64,000 bases of DNA from Sipunculus nudus (GCA_026874595.1 CM049321.1:17367979-17431978), one strand, 5' to 3'; positions 33,665 through 48,928 are shown, counted from the first letter of the stretch. Program-made: numbers and translations. Notes: generated by a model not told the origin, from the letters alone.

Positions 33665-36270
33665 GGCGCTATGTTTAGATGTAGAACTAATTGGTATATG
33701 GATGGAGAAAAGCCATCAAAATATTTTCTAGGTTTGGAAAAAAGATTATATAACCGAAAAACTATTGTAAAATTAAGATAAGGAGAATCTCTTGAAGAAA
33801 CGAATAATCAATATTTAACGGATGAGAAAGATATATTGAAAGAAATTGAAACATTATACACAAAATTATATTCATCAGAAATGTTAAAACCTTCCGATGA
33901 AAACTTGAATGAATTTTTCCCAGAAGATAATCCAAAACCCTCTCAGAAGATGAAAAATTAAACTGTGATACAGAATTAACAAAAAAGGAACTTGAAGAAT
34001 GTTTAAAATCATTTAAAAATGGCAAAACACCAGGCACAGATGGCTTGCCTGCAGAATTTTATAAATTTTTCTGTAAAGTTATAAAAAATGATTTAATGGC
34101 CTCATATAGATATTCATATTTAAATCACAGACTTAACATATCTCAACGACAAGGAGTCATAACATTGATCCCCCAAAAAAAACAAGGACAACCTCTTATT
34201 GAAAAACTGGAGACCAATTTCACTTTTGAACTTTTACTATAATTATTAACAAAATGTATAGCTATTAGACTTCAAAAAGTTTTGCCGAATATTATCCATT
34301 CCGACCAAACGGGGTTTCTACAAAATAGATACATTGGAGAAAGCCTCTCGAGAATTTATAATTTAATCTCCCATTGCTCTAATTATAAAATTTAAGTCAA
34401 TTTAATGCTTATAGATTTCGATAAGGCTTTTGATTTATTAGAATGGTCATTTATTCAGAAAGCTCTTAAATATTATAATTTTGGAGATACTATTTGTCAA
34501 TGGATAAAAGTTTTTTATACAGATATAACAGCATGTGTTTTAAATAATGGTTGGTCTACAAAATGTTTTAATATTTGTAGAGGTGTACGACAGGGATGTC
34601 CTCTGTCACCATATTTATTTATTATATGTGCAGAACTATTGTCTACACGAATAAGAAATAATATAAAAATTAAAGGTATAGAGATAAAAAATGTAAAACA
34701 CAAAATTTCACAATATGCAGATGATACTTCATTATTCATAAGTGGTGGCAGAGATTCTATAAAAGAAACCATTGACCAATTTAATAGATTTCATCATGTA
34801 AGCGGGCTCAAAATTAACTTAGAAAAGTCTGTAGTGATGCCAATGGGAAACCATGAATACAGAAAAAATGATATTATAGTTTATGGGTCTACAGTGGACA
34901 ACTAGGTGGACCAGTAACAATATTGGGTATTAAGATAAATAATAGACTACAAAATTGGTATGAACTCAATTTTGAACCAGTGCTAAGACATATGAAGAAT
35001 TTGTTAAGTGTATGGAAAAGAAGAAAGATAACACCACTAGGGAGAATTACTGTGATTAAATCAGAATTAATTTCACAATTGCAGTATCTGTTCTCACTTT
35101 TGCCTAGTCCACCGTCATCCTTTCTCAAAGAGATAGAAGTTTTGTTTAGTAACTTTGTATGGAATTGTAAAGTAGATAAAATAAAAAGAACAACATTAAT
35201 AGCGCCAAAAGATGATGGAGGATTAGATATGGTAGACATCTGGTCAAAACTAAAAGCAACGAAAATCACATGGGTAAAAAGATTGTTAAAAGAAAATAGT
35301 AATTCAGGTTGGAGACAGTTAGTTAACATATGTTTAAAAAACATTGCTAGTTATATATTTACTTGTAATATAAAAATTGAAGATGCAAAAGATGTCCCAC
35401 TCTTTAAAAAATAAATATATTTTGGTTTGAAATAATTTTAGAGTGGTGTGGGTTTAACTTTTGCATACCTGAAAAAAACTAATGAGATTTTGAAACAATC
35501 TGTTTGGTATAATTCACATATTAAAATAAATGGCAAAGTTGCATTTTATAAGAAATGGTATGATGCGGGCATTCGATATATACAGGACTTAACAAAGAAA
35601 GAAAACAACCATTATACTTTCTGTAATAAAGATGAATTACAGAATACATTCGGTATAAAAAATAGACACAATGAAATATAATAGTATCATGCACGCTTTA
35701 CCACAAAAATGGAGAAGAGAAATTAAACACAGATACAGTCAAGAAGAACCATATGTATATAAAGTTGATAAATTATTACAACAAAAGAGACCCACAAACT
35801 TTATATATAATGTATTCATTGCAGTGAAATGTACACAGCCGGATAATACCATCTTAATGTGGCAACATGATATCCCAGAATGTACAAAAGACAATATAAA
35901 TAAAGCATTCCATAACATTTATATTACATCAATCTCTACTAAATTAAGATATTTTCAGTATAAAATTCTACATAGGTTCCTGGCTTTAAACCCGTTCCTG
36001 GTTAAAGCTGGCATAACAGATACTGATCTTTGTACATTCTGTAAAGAGGAGAAAGAAACTCTAATACATATACTTTATGACTGCATCCGTATTAAAGAAC
36101 TTTGGACAAAGGTATATAATTGGCTTTTTGACCTTGGTATACCAAGAATCTTTTCTGCAAAAATAATATACATGAACATGAGTTCAAATAGATTATTAGA
36201 TAAAATTATACTTTTTGTAAAGTATTATATATGTCACAAAGTGCAAAGGGACAATATTATCAATTGATGC
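33665..36270 (+). pseudogene. Degenerate LINE (non-LTR retrotransposon) reverse transcriptase
   Basis: A broken ORF2 spread over several frames. It begins with an NWYMDGEKPSKYFLGLE-type linker (about 33671), then GKTPGTDGLPAEFYK (about 34020), IDFDKAFDLLEWSF and RGVRQGCPLSPYLF (34405-34620), the catalytic YADD (about 34714) and a C-terminal zf-RVT-like Cys/His region (about 36030-36100). There are internal stops and frameshifts, and no endonuclease domain upstream, so the copy is 5'-truncated and dead. The family style is L1/Tx1-like. Confidence 0.9.
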
Positions 36271-36289
36271 AGTTAAAAGTTTTATAAAA

Positions 36290-37725
36290 AATTATTATGT
36301 TGAAAAAAAAGTTGCAAGGTGTAAAGATGAACTCGGTTACCACGAAATATTGTGGAAACCATTTATCAGCCAAATAACTTAATTGATTAGCATACTACTA
36401 AATTAATGCTATATGAGTATATAAAAACATAATTAGACCATTAGAATTTTTTTTTTCTTTTTTTTTTTGATAGACTCATGGTAAAATGTGAGTATACTGC
36501 ATTCTTAAACCCCGTTATTTTGCCATCCTCAGCATCCACCAATGATTTCTGTGACTAAGCTCTTGGTAAGTCCACGGATTTATACTGTATACCAGTACAA
36601 CCCGGAGGATACGCAGGAGTATTGATTTCTTAGACAGACATGTACAGCATGAAGCAGGTAACATTTCTGAACTAGTTTGAATGAAATGACAATTAAATAG
36701 CTTGCATTTCATATTAACACTTGAGCAGATCTATTAAGAATTAATTAAATTTAATTACAGGTCGTTCGGTGCTTTGGCACAGCAGGAACATTAATAAACA
36801 TAATTAGTTGCTCAATGACAGTTTCGAAAATAAATAAAAAAATTCTATCTTTAAGATTAATTGTAGAATTCAGACAAAATCTGGCAGTGTTTGGAATTAG
36901 ATAACCCACACTATATCCTGATCTTTCATGTATCTTTATAGTTACGGAGAGGTGTTTATACATTGTGAATGGAAATCTTAACAAAGGAAACCAATTTGAG
37001 TTCGAAATATCAGTCTTCGGCAATGCCCCATTTTAGCACCCAGATTTGTTTCGAATAGAAGAAAACACGAACGCATAAATGTTGCATATACTCTTATAGA
37101 CAAAAATATCGGTATATTCCGGACCGACAACGTTTGGTTATAACCAGTCCTATTTCTCTTTCACCCAGGGGGGGGGGGTCGAATGTTGCGAGATAGTTCT
37201 GAGCAACTATGTGTCATATATCTGAAACTGGCCTCTGTATTCAGATTTTATTTAGACATTTTGTCGGTCTGTCTGTCTGTCTGCGTGTCTGTCGCTGCCC
37301 CCCCCCCCCTATGCTCACCTGTCAGAAACAAATCAATACAAGAGTTAGTGATCATTTGTGGTCGCTCAATAGGACTGACCGCTCAATAAGACTGACCGCT
37401 CAATAGGACTGCATATAAATTGCATTGAATGAGGCATCCGGCTGCTATATTCTCGCCCGGCTTGAACATGAGGATCGGTACAAGAGAGCTTGTCAGGTGG
37501 CCCATGGTACCTTTCAATAGTCATCACATTAGTGTTAAGCTGTTGCATTAATGGTAATCGTCAGGCTGTGACCTGACTGAACTCAGCTCGGCCCGAGCTT
37601 TTATTATAGTTTTGTACAGTTTGTACAGTTTCCTACAGACTGACAAAAACTGGGTGTATATATTGGCAGAAACGATCCAGCTGGACAAAAATGGAGAACA
37701 GCTAGTGTCCGGTATCACAAGTGGT
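36290..37725. other. Host non-coding DNA
   Basis: No gene. It holds T-runs near 36448-36470, CTGT repeats (about 37266-37290), a C-run (37299-37308) and three tandem copies of a GCTCAATA-GACTGACC unit (about 37364-37410). Confidence 0.55.

Positions 37726-37726
<1 letters not shown>

Positions 37727-37797
<71 letters not shown>
37727..37797. repeat. (TA)n microsatellite
   Basis: About 70 bp of TA repeats. Open frames reading Tyr-Ile across it are not genes. Confidence 0.95.
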
Positions 37798-37799
<2 letters not shown>

Positions 37800-39705
37800 T
37801 AGATTTAACAATTTGTTGCATGTTGATATTATGTTGCCATTACACTGGGGACATTGGCTATACAGATTTAGCACAGTTCGTGCACAGTGCCAATATGATA
37901 TATTGGTCTTACTCTGTACCGTGTGGGTTTGGTCCAGAATATCACATGACCGAGGCACCCATGTGGTCGGAGAGGTTGCAGTTATTGTAATCTCCATGTG
38001 CTCCTGAAAGACGCGACTCAACTGGACACGATTTTTACGACACTGCCAGAAACAAAAAAAAACTAACGCGGACTGGTACCGACTCTAGTTGAGTCGCGTC
38101 ATCTTCATATTACGCTTCAACACAACTCAACAAATCGGTTTTAACTTCTTGAGATGAGTCGGGTTGTAACGTGTATGATCGACTTTTCTTTATGAGTACT
38201 GGAATCAGTCTTTATATTTTTTTCTCCATTTTTAACCGTTTATTTATTCCTTACCCCCGTATTTCATCCTTTTTAGCAAAATAATTATGAATTAAATAAT
38301 TGATGTGTATTTTCTATGTAAAATTTGTAAAATGATATAATTATTTTTTTGTCATATGGATTTTATCATGTTACGAGAGCACCAAACAGAGTAAACGTGT
38401 GCGAGAAACAAAATTATCAACAATTATACCATTTTTGTGAATGCCGCAAGGTGTAATACACGAAGGAAGAATTGATGATCTGTCATGATTATTGGGGAAA
38501 CGACATATTTAAAGCATGTTTCTTACATGTTTTTAAAATGAAGATTCGTAGCTGTCATAACGTTTAGATGAAAATTTACTCCAATTCTCACGCCAATATT
38601 TCAATTATCCCCAAGATTGCCAGCACGACATGTTGAATTAATTTACCATGCGTTAGGTGCATAAGGGATGGCGGTAATCGTTAACTCCTTTTTTATACAC
38701 AAAGCATCTTAATTATATACTGATGAGTATTTCAGGGACAGATCTTGAGGAATATTGTACTTAATCATAGTTTGCACACTAATTGTGCAGTGGCCACCAC
38801 CTTATGAGTTTTTGAAGAAATAAAATAATTCGTTAATTTTACACAGTGAAACATGGACCCAATATTACTGTGCTCTGTAAATTAAAAGACATGTGAAACA
38901 CAACCAGGCTCTGGAAGACAGTTAGTGAAAAGGCATGATGGTCATGAGCTTAGATAAAAGTTGACAGTACACAGTGTTAGCAATTTTACTAATAAAAAAG
39001 TTAAGCATTATCGCGACCGTTTTCTCGGGTAACGATGTAGAGCAAACCTGTGTGTAAGGAACACAAACCCTGCTGTTAACTGGCGATATCGTAGTGTACC
39101 ATACTTTGCCGTTTGATACAGTCGGTTAGCTTCACCGTCGGTCTTATTTTACCACGCGGAGACACTCCTAATTACCAGGGATCTTTTCATTACTTTCGAA
39201 AAGTGAAGTCTTCCAAGATCATTTGCAGAGAGATGGCCAAATCCTTGATCACCTGGCACAAACAATCAAATCCCTTCATGTATATTATCTAAATTATATA
39301 AATAAAACTATGTGATGGCATTCTAAAACATTTATGTTATAGAAATTAATTCAGCTCGAGGCCTACTTTAAGTATTATTGGTGTAAAAGGTAGTCAATCA
39401 AGCCGCCACCATTTCTGTGTAAATGCAGATTCGAACGGGGATGATTCGCTTCAATGAAAATATCAACGCAAAATTTTGTTGCTAAAATATGCTTCTTAAA
39501 AAGTTAGCTAGGAATCGAGTCCGTACTTGTGTGTGTGTGTGTATGTGTGAGTGTGTGTGGTTGTTACTACATCTCCCAATCTTTATTTTTCTCCTTAGTG
39601 AGCTGAAAGTAAATAAACATTGGAGTAAAACGAATATAAGAACTAATAAAAATACACATCATCATCTAAAGTTTATATGTATGAAGTGCCTCTCCAGAGA
39701 AATGA
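37800..39705. other. Host non-coding DNA
   Basis: AT-rich, no gene or strong repeat seen apart from a short GT-rich patch near 39528-39560. ACTCAACTGG and GTTGAGTCGCGTC form a loose inverted pair near 38010-38100. Confidence 0.5.
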
Positions 39706-39707
39706 AA

Positions 39708-39779
<72 letters not shown>

Positions 39780-39782
39780 ATA
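39708..39782. repeat. (TA)n microsatellite
   Basis: About 75 bp of TA repeats with a slightly interrupted right end. Confidence 0.95.
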
Positions 39783-39789
39783 ATGTGTT

Positions 39790-40613
39790 AACTCAGCCTT
39801 ATTCATGTTTTGGAGTGTATGTAGAATAAATTATAACCGTTTTGGTTTATCATTTAAAAGAGTATGTTCGTTCATTCCTTACGGGGTGTGACACTGATGT
39901 CAAGATTAAATCTATATCTTCTACAGGTATGCTGGAAAAAAAAGTTTTAGCTAAACGTACATGTAATACAACTATTTTTATAATAGTTTCATTATCAACC
40001 AGTTATATAAAATAAAAACATCTCAATATCATAATAGAGAGCAAATTTTCATCTTTCAAAATACACACACAGAAGTGTAGCTTTTAAGAAAATAACGAAA
40101 CACATGAGCACGGCTTATACATGTACATGAAATTGTTTTGAGAAACTACATATAATTTTGTCTACACATTGCTTGTTATATTTGGCACAGACTTTACAGA
40201 CTACAGAACAACCTTTAAGTCTGCCCACTTAAGACGAAGTATGACTAGACCGTATGAAAGTTTCATACTCCGCACAAACTTTACTACTTCAGCTGTCTTA
40301 ACCACGGTTCCTAATCGTTAATTAACCACCTGCCTCTGCGTTTCCTTGACAACGGTCATAATATGACCGTTCATACTCGCTCGTTCATAATCACTCTTTC
40401 AATAAGCTATTCCAAGCAGAGAGAATTCTTAAGTCGGTGACGTCTTATTTCATTCGTTGTTTAATTATATACTTTCGGTTTAATTCCTATTTTGGGTTCA
40501 TTTGATATTTACGTGTTTTGCATCTTACATACGTGTATTAAGTCTAACATTTCATCACATATTTCCTGTTGTATTTTCTTTCAGTTTGTGCTCCACGATC
40601 TTAATGACTTCAT

Positions 40614-40649
<36 letters not shown>

Positions 40650-42520
40650 ATCTATTTTTTTGCAAATATTTAAATAAAAACTGCTTAGTAACTATCAGCG
40701 AAGACATGGATTTTTTGATAAACAATAAACGTGACTGCAACTGAAAGCTTTTGGAATCCATTTTGCCCCTAAGAAAGCGATTGAAAGGTCAATGCCAAAT
40801 GTCATTTTACTTTAAAAGAAACAGTGAACGGAAACTGCGTGTAAGCAAAACACCAAAGTAAACAAAAGAACGTTTCCACTTCTTAGTAAAGGTGAATGCG
40901 ACTTGCCATGAACGAGGAAGGAATGACTATTCAGATAATTTCTGTTGTTATGGTAACACATTATAATTATGCTTGATAAATGACGAAACTGGACCGTTAT
41001 GGAGAGGTCATAGGTTAAAGGAACAATACATGTTTCAAATTTTTATTGGGTCCATGTTTCAGTTATTCTCAAGCTGATGTTTATTGCCGTTGATACGGCA
41101 TGGTAAAATGAAGGTCATCTTCTGTCGCATCGCAAGGGTTTTGGGAATTTAATTCGTTAACTGTAGTGTCTCTGTATGTCTGTGCTTATAAAGTCTCAAA
41201 GTGTGTGCTGGACTTATGTTTGAATGAGGGTCTTTTTGTACGTATTGCTAATTGTTAGCCCTGATATTTATGCGAAATGTTCATGTTGACCGGCAAATAT
41301 TCAATGTCCGATTATTGATAACAGGTCTATATTTGTAAGACAATTGTATATACGGAATTCCCTAATTTTCAAGTCATTAAGCATATATGATGCTCTGACA
41401 GGGCCTACTTTAACTAGTGACCTTAGTCATACAGCAAACTGTGCTACACTGACCAACCATCCTATTTGACGATTTCTTGGTTCAGAGGTTCCTTTCTTAT
41501 CCTGTGGGCTAGTTTGATGAATTAACATGAAGAATACATGTAAATGGAATCCCATATCTGTGGCACACACCATCATTTTGTGAGTCTTTCACGATCTAAG
41601 TGTCTTTCCAATTACCTGTGGGAGACGTATTTGTGCTCGGTTTGTAATTCAACAAACATGCAAACATATTTGCCATGATAACGAGTTTTAACAGAATGGT
41701 TGTTGAAAAAAGTATTCCCAGTCGGTTTCGTATTGCCTGTAAAGCATGTTATTACTAGAGTTTGCTAGTGTTTGAAAAACCTCGAAAATTGCCTTGGCGC
41801 TAAAACATTGGTATTCTTGATTTTTTTCCCCAATATTTAAATATGTTCTCTCATCAATGCATGTATAACATCCGCTGTATGATATCTGGAAATTACTTTC
41901 TCCCTTAATACATGAGTATAACAAAGTAGAATGGAAAAAAAAGACATCAGCAGGAGAAAAAGATGTTCTGCGGACAAAAATACATTTTATAAAATAAAAA
42001 TTTGAGAAATGTCCTGAGATTTAAGATCACACTCTACACAAATTCGTTGAAGAGTATCCTCTGGGGTGTTTTCTAGAGACAGGTAAGTAGAGACAGGTTA
42101 ACTCATGCCGCTCACTGCTCGACTCCAGCAGGAAAGACCATTATTGTATCCCGCTTTTGTCGTAAATACATGAATACGGTGAGATACAATAAACCTGCAT
42201 GAAAGTTTCATACTTCTCTAAAATGTTATTATTTCAGCCGTATCACGACACATCTAAATCGTTCTTTCACCACAGGCTTTTGTGTTACTATGGCAACGGT
42301 CATGACCTGACCGGTCTTATTTTCCACAGACATAATAACCGCCATTCGCAAACTTGATTCCAGGAACCCTTTGTCGATGAGTTTTATTAGCTCAGCTGAC
42401 TTAAAATTATCTGAGCTTTAGTGTTCACTCTTTGTATGCCGTACGTCTGTCAGCCCGTCTGCCTGTCTGTCATTCTGTCTGTCTGTCCGTTAACTGTAAG
42501 ACTGTAATTATAACTGTAAG
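39790..42520. other. Host non-coding DNA with a diverged repeat pair
   Basis: No gene. A (GA)n run lies at about 40616-40647. Segments near 40250-40370 and 42190-42320 resemble each other (GCATGAAAGTTTCATACT-type and GGCAACGGTCATGACC-type landmarks), pointing to an old dispersed repeat. Confidence 0.5.
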
Positions 42521-42524
42521 CCCT

Positions 42525-43990
42525 GGAATCATCTAACTTGACATCCGTTTAGGTCCATTCAAAATCTCCTACAAAACCTGAAATTAGGTCTCCTTTACTA
42601 TTTTCTCCGAGCTATGGGGCTCGTCAGTAACCCCAGAATAATAATAAAAATTTATACAAAAGGTCTAGTATCTGAATATTTAAAGAATTGATCAAAATGA
42701 TTCTTTGCATGCATATTCATCATGGAGTGTTTTATCAGTTCCTGCAGACTGGTGGTTCCATCTGTATTTTTTTTCAATGTTGCAGCACATTTTGTTCTAT
42801 TTTTGAAACCTTTAAACAAGCGGTTGTTCATTTAGAGAGCACAAATCTTAACCGTTAGATTAAGAATCTTTTTACTGCACATCCAGGGAGGTCCGTGAAA
42901 AATCTCCATGGAAACCTGAAATTAGGTCTTTGTTACCCATATCCTCTGAGCTATGGGTCGTATAATTACCCCCAAAATAACTGAAAATTTAGTACCAAGA
43001 CTCCGGTATCTGAATAACTAATGCATTGATCGTCCTTCCGACCGACCGTTAATTTACAGAACACAAATCGTACCCATATAGCCTAGAATCATGAACCTCT
43101 GCATCCTGAGGGGTTCTCAAAAGTTCTCCTCGGGAACCTTAAATAAGGTCACTGTGACCAAATTCTTTGAGTTACAAAGCCTGTTAACCCCCCCCCCCCC
43201 CCCCCCCCCCCGGCGAAAGGTAAATAAAAATACACAATAATTGCTCGTTGCTCGTGATTTCTCTTGAACTGCATGATAAACTTGTCATCAAATTTGTTCT
43301 GTTCATGGGTCTTAATAAACCTTAGATAGTGGCATGAATGGTGGCGCCACTGGTATTATCTTAATATTTACAAATATTTACCTATATATTTGAGAACACT
43401 AGGTCTGGTAACAGAGCACAAATCGTACCCGTAAAGGCTAGAATCATGAACAGCTGCTTACTGAGAGATTCCGAAAAGTTCTCCGCAAAAGCCTTAAATA
43501 ACGTAACTGTGATTTATATTTCGAGTTACGGGGCGTATATGAGCACCACAGAAATAATGAAAAAAAAATACACACCAATTGCCAGATTCCTCATAAACAG
43601 CTACATGGATTTTCATCTTAATTAATCATAGCTACTGGCATGAATGGTGGTGCAACCTGCATTATCTTAATTTTTACGAATTTTTACCTGTATTTTATAG
43701 AATACTAATTAAGTCTGTTAACAAGGCACAAATTGTAATCGTGAAAACTAGAAACATGAATCTCTGTGTCCGGAGAGTTCCCAAAAAAGTTCTCCTCAGT
43801 TACCTGAAATTAGGTCAATGTGACCTATGTTCTCCGAGTTACAGGGCGTGTTTGAGCACCCAAGAAATAAGGTAAAATACACACAAACTGCTAGATTCCT
43901 CAGGCGTAGCCACATGGATTTTCAGGAAATTTAATAAATATTAACTACTGAGCATGAATCATGGTAAAACCTGCATTATCTTAATTATTT
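42525..43990. repeat. Divergent tandem repeat family
   Basis: About five diverged copies recognisable by GCACAAATCGTACC, GAATCATGAA and AAAAGTTCTCC---CCTTAAATAAGGTCA---GTGACC landmarks (near 42530, 42840, 43060, 43425, 43735), ~220-370 bp apart. A poly(C) run lies at about 43189-43211. No coding potential. Confidence 0.65.
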
Positions 43991-43999
43991 AGTTGTCTC

Positions 44000-45262
44000 T
44001 GCAAGAATATATTGTCAACCTGTCTGTTGGCTGAGTGTCATAACCCATGGGTCACTAGTAAGCTATTCTCCAATAATCATCAGTTGCTTGGCTCAGCTTC
44101 CTTTTTTTATAAACGACATAACTCCTGTATGTGATATAAATATGCGTTTTGTATCAGAAAAAAAACTGTATTATTATTTAAATACTCCGAAAGGTACTTT
44201 AAGTTTCATTATAAACTTGTTGGTTCGACGATTATGCCGATTTAGAGACAGTCCGACATCAGTGGAGAGAGAGAGAGACAGACAAACAGAGAGAGACTGG
44301 GGGATGGAAGGAGGGAGAGAGAGAGATTTTGTTTAAATGCAATATAAATTTATGCGAAATTTATGCCAAGACCAGCACTGAGCCTGGATAAGATATTCCA
44401 TATAATGTAAAGAAATCTAATACAAAACCCGATTTAAGCCTTTATGGATTCCTTATTCTAGTGGACCTGATTTGGTGTCCGTCATCCGGCTTGCGGGTTT
44501 CAGTATGTATGAAAACATAGGGTGAGTTTTCGATAAGGGCACATAAATGTGACAAGAAAGTATTCCGAGGACATCGTCCAGATGAAAAACATACTTTTAA
44601 TAAGAGTTTTGTGGCAATAGTAAGTGTATCGGCTTAATTTTATTGGAATAACACATTTTATGGACCACGCCCATACCCGCAAATTCTTTTCTCATCATAT
44701 TCATCGAGCAGCCCTGATGAAGCGGCGGTTGTGAGTCTGCGTGTATGCGTGTGTGCGTGTGTTTGTGTGTGAAGGAGAGAAACTACGAGGGAGAAAACGA
44801 GACATGCGGATAAGGCGTATACTTTGGTAGAGGAGAGTCCAGTCCATACGTTAATGTAATGGACACAGCCTGGCCTGTAGCGGATTATGCAAGATACCGA
44901 CAGATCAGACACACGGCGTTGACGGGTAACCAAAGACCGATCACCATGGACAACATCCATAAAGCTTCCATTAATCCCCGTTTGACCCGTGTATTTATTA
45001 CACGTGGTTTATACCCGGTTAGGGCAACCCATCAAACGCCTCTTCCTGGCCGGATATATTTCCATCGGCCAGCCCTCACGAGACCGTATAATGACCACAT
45101 ATTGCAGTATTGATTTCCCCGGCCAACAGCTTATCCCTATATTTTTCAATGCTATAGCGGTTTCAGGGTCAGAGGGAGATACAGATGTGCAGTCCGAGAA
45201 AAAGAGAAATGTTAAATAACCTGGAACGGATAGACAGAAAAAGACAAAGAATCGATCGGAAA

Positions 45263-45305
<43 letters not shown>

Positions 45306-45415
45306 TACAGAGACAGACAGGTAGACATTCGGAAACAGTAATACGGACAGACCGAGACATACAGATTAGATTGAAGTTTACCAATAATCGGGAACGGACG
45401 AAATGCAAACTATAT
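44000..45415. other. Host non-coding DNA with simple repeats
   Basis: GA-rich runs at about 44266-44325 and 45269-45300. No supportable gene. Confidence 0.5.
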
Positions 45416-45418
45416 AAA

Positions 45419-45433
45419 ATATATATATATATA

Positions 45434-45476
<43 letters not shown>
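45419..45476. repeat. (TA)n microsatellite
   Basis: TA repeats with one interruption near 45434. Confidence 0.93.
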
Positions 45477-45479
<3 letters not shown>

Positions 45480-45480
<1 letters not shown>

Positions 45481-48400
45481 AATAGTTTATATCACCGCAA
45501 ATTATTTACTCAGCGGTCAATAAAAAAAATATATTAATACATGTTGGCACGGTCATTTATTTTTACAATGACACACAATGTATTATTTATATTAGACCGA
45601 CGAACCGAACTAATGGCCCTGAAAGGGGATCAAGACAAGGCTGTAACCAAGGACATTCACTATAAGCCATACATTGTTAATCCACCGGTGTAGGAAGTTC
45701 AGATCCCACCCGCCTCAGGTTAGCCCCTGGTGACTTATAATTGCATTCCGATCACCCCCGTTTCAGAAAACCAGACGGTCACTTTAAATATTTTTTTTTT
45801 CATATTGCCAAGGGTTAACTCAAAATCGATTTCCTATTCCCCCGGATGGTAATTTGTAATACTTTTCATCCTCAGATTTCAGAGTATCCTCTCAATTTAT
45901 AATTCCTGGTTTTGGTTAATTAAAATAATTTTAGGTGCCTATCTGTGTTGTGTGTAGCGTTCCTCAGTCCCCTTTGGAGCATAACTAGAAATCAAACATT
46001 ATTAGCTTTAGCTAGTTATTCGTTCAACATTTGCCTGCCGTCCTTGACAAATCCCAATAAACTGATCCGCGGAGAAGGCGCACCCGTTTGACAGAGACAC
46101 GTCTTGCACGGATGGCGGTTAGTAACAAGACATAATTGAACCCAATATGACAGTCACAAATCCAATGTCCTTTATGCGACCACGCTCCCCGGGTAAAATA
46201 AGGAATATTTCCCAGCACAAAATTAATTGTACTGATTTAACTAAACATATCTAATGATTAAGGTGAACAGAACGTGTAGTTTTTCATACGGAAAACCTTA
46301 CATTGGCATAATCAACATTAAAGTAATATGTTATCACATGCTTTTAGATTGCCAAAAAGACACGTACTGCATGCTCGTGTGAGACAAAACGTTGTTTTCC
46401 ATGACCTAGATACAAGTACCACAGGCTCATGTTCACGGCACTTTCGTCGACAGGGTTTACATTTTACTGGCAGAGTTGAGCAGTCAGTAATGTAGTGCAT
46501 ATTGCCCCTCTGGCATTACGACCAGATTACTAGCGCAAGAGTGTCATGACACCTATGTCTGAGGAACGCATTAATGAAGATGCAAATATTTTCGTCATTT
46601 CTGACAATGCTTCATGGCCTACAGGTTAACTCTCAATCAACACAAACCAGACCAATTGTAGCATTTATTGTGTACTTTCTAATAGTACCAAACATGAGTG
46701 AGAAAAATTCCGTTTTAACCCAGCACATTGGTAAACCCTTTGGCGTGTTTGTTGAATTAATGACCGCATGAACACAAGCATGGCTCGCACGGGTTACAGG
46801 ACACAGGCAGCTTGCAGGCGATACAGGAAATCACCCGTGTCCATGGAGACGGTGTTTCAGTGTGGGTTGTGAGCTCACACATATACTATGGTGTATTTTT
46901 ATTATTTTTAGCATAATAAATGAGCTTATGGGCCGTTTACCACGATATGGATGCAACCTGATGCAAGACCAATGCGATACATTCCTAGATATAACTTGTA
47001 TCGCGACTCGAGTAGGCTTACCAGTCCAATTATCCGATTGCCCACTGAGTCGTTGTCACGGCTATCAGTAATGGAACCGAGATCATGTAATGCAGGTTTG
47101 TCATGTACATTTCCTTTACAGGGTTTTGGTTCATTCATGGATATAAAGCAATCCCGCCATTCCACCATGTTGATGACGTTTCCTGCTTGTTCCCTCTGCT
47201 GCCCTGTTATGTAAACGTCTTCTATTGCAACAACAGGAACGTCCCTGCTGGCTCGGTCGAATCGGGAATCACGCTATAGGGTGTCCATTAAGCTGATGGA
47301 GAACGCTTGATTAAAAAGCCTGTGCAGCTCTATAATTTCTATAAAATATACCCTTATATGTAGTTAGACACATATACGTACAACACACATATACAGTTGC
47401 AGAAGAATCATTATTGGTACAATTTAAAAATGTTTTGGCGCCATCTAACCCGGCCATCTAAAGTAGCTCACCCGTCAAGAGTGTCGTCCGATACGGTTTT
47501 TCGTAAGTCAAAAGCTGATCACAACTCATGCTAAGAAGTGTCTGATAATAACTGAAATTTTGCCAAAAAAAAAACGGAAACAAATATCCAGCTAAACGTT
47601 TCCTTTCATAGTAGTTATCCCACAATCACCCCCACTTTAACTAATATTAAGTTTTATATTAAATAGTCGTCAATTCAGAAAGTTGTCTCAGCAGAAGTCG
47701 TCCAATGTTATCTAAATATCTGTCCATTTTATGTTTGTATGTTATGTATTAAGGGCATAGTCTCGAAGTAAATATCTATATAATGGGAATATCATTGTTT
47801 TACCTTTTATTAATTCCAAGCCATTTCTGGATTTCAGGAACGCCATCAAGGAATATTCCCACCGTTACGGTCACGGAGAACCTGGTAATATGGGCCGAAT
47901 AGGTGAATGCAACGACGGTTTTACGAGTATCCCGCACACTGCAGCTTTCTAATTCCAGTGTAGCAGTATGTTTTTTTTTATTTTTATCTTATTTAAACTA
48001 ACCCCTTCATGTAATTTCATGGTCTTTGTAATCAATCGGCAAACATCTAATGACTGGTAGCATTTTTTTTTCCACATTCGGGGTTTCTCTGAAATAAAAA
48101 AACGTTTGTCAGATAATATGAGATAAGTTTTGTAAAGATACGCTTAAAGTTAAAACTCTAGCAAAGACCGAATATTGTTTTGTGTCTGTGTATTGATAAA
48201 CAGAAGGTATTTCCTTTAAGTGTAACAAAGTTTGATTTTTGGTCTGACAGTTGACTAAAGTAGTCAAGGCCGCTCACACTGCCAGCTGGAAGACGTTCGT
48301 TTTCAGTCTTGAAACCTTGAATGTCTATGCATCCACTGGGATGAAATTAATATTAATTGTGGACGTATTTTCAAATGACAAAGTACACCGTCGTGCCACA

Positions 48401-48865
48401 TTTACAAAACATAAATGGAAATTCGTGTAATAATTCAAAAGATTTTCTAACGGCGATCGTAAGTCTTTATCTTCTCTCTTGACAGGATATGTTATAGGTA
48501 CAAAGACTATCTTGACAGCGCGTGATCAAGGGAACTGAGAGGCTATGAATAGAATCAGGAACGATACGGCCCTATTCTGATTGGACACAAATCCGTTCAA
48601 ATCCTTTGACCAGCTTTTCTCAGATCTTCCGGTCGTGACATGCTGGGTGATTGAACACACTCTGCAGCCTCGCCTTTTACACGTCATTTCCTTTTGGATG
48701 AAAAGGAAAACATGATTCAGGACAAAAGGCACTCCACCGCGTGATTGTAATGGACAAAACACCAAACCCCTGCACGGATGTTGCAATTTCAGATTACCCT
48801 TGTATATATTTTAACCCCCATCTTTGGGACATCCTACGTTGGTGGGTTTTTAATCAATTTCGAAT
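45480..48865. other. Host non-coding DNA
   Basis: No gene or strong repeat recognised. The sequence near 47880-47930 (ACCTGGTAATATGGGCC...GAGTATCCC) resembles 27190-27245, suggesting an old dispersed repeat. Confidence 0.5.
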
Positions 48866-48868
48866 TCC

Positions 48869-48870
<2 letters not shown>

Positions 48871-48927
<57 letters not shown>
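48871..48927. repeat. (TA)n microsatellite
   Basis: About 56 bp of TA repeats. Confidence 0.93.

Positions 48928-48928
<1 letters not shown>

Noticed and set aside
37612-38021. ORFs with Tyr-Ile runs (also at 39489, 45185, 48741, 52501)
   Set aside because: They are translations of (TA)n tracts.
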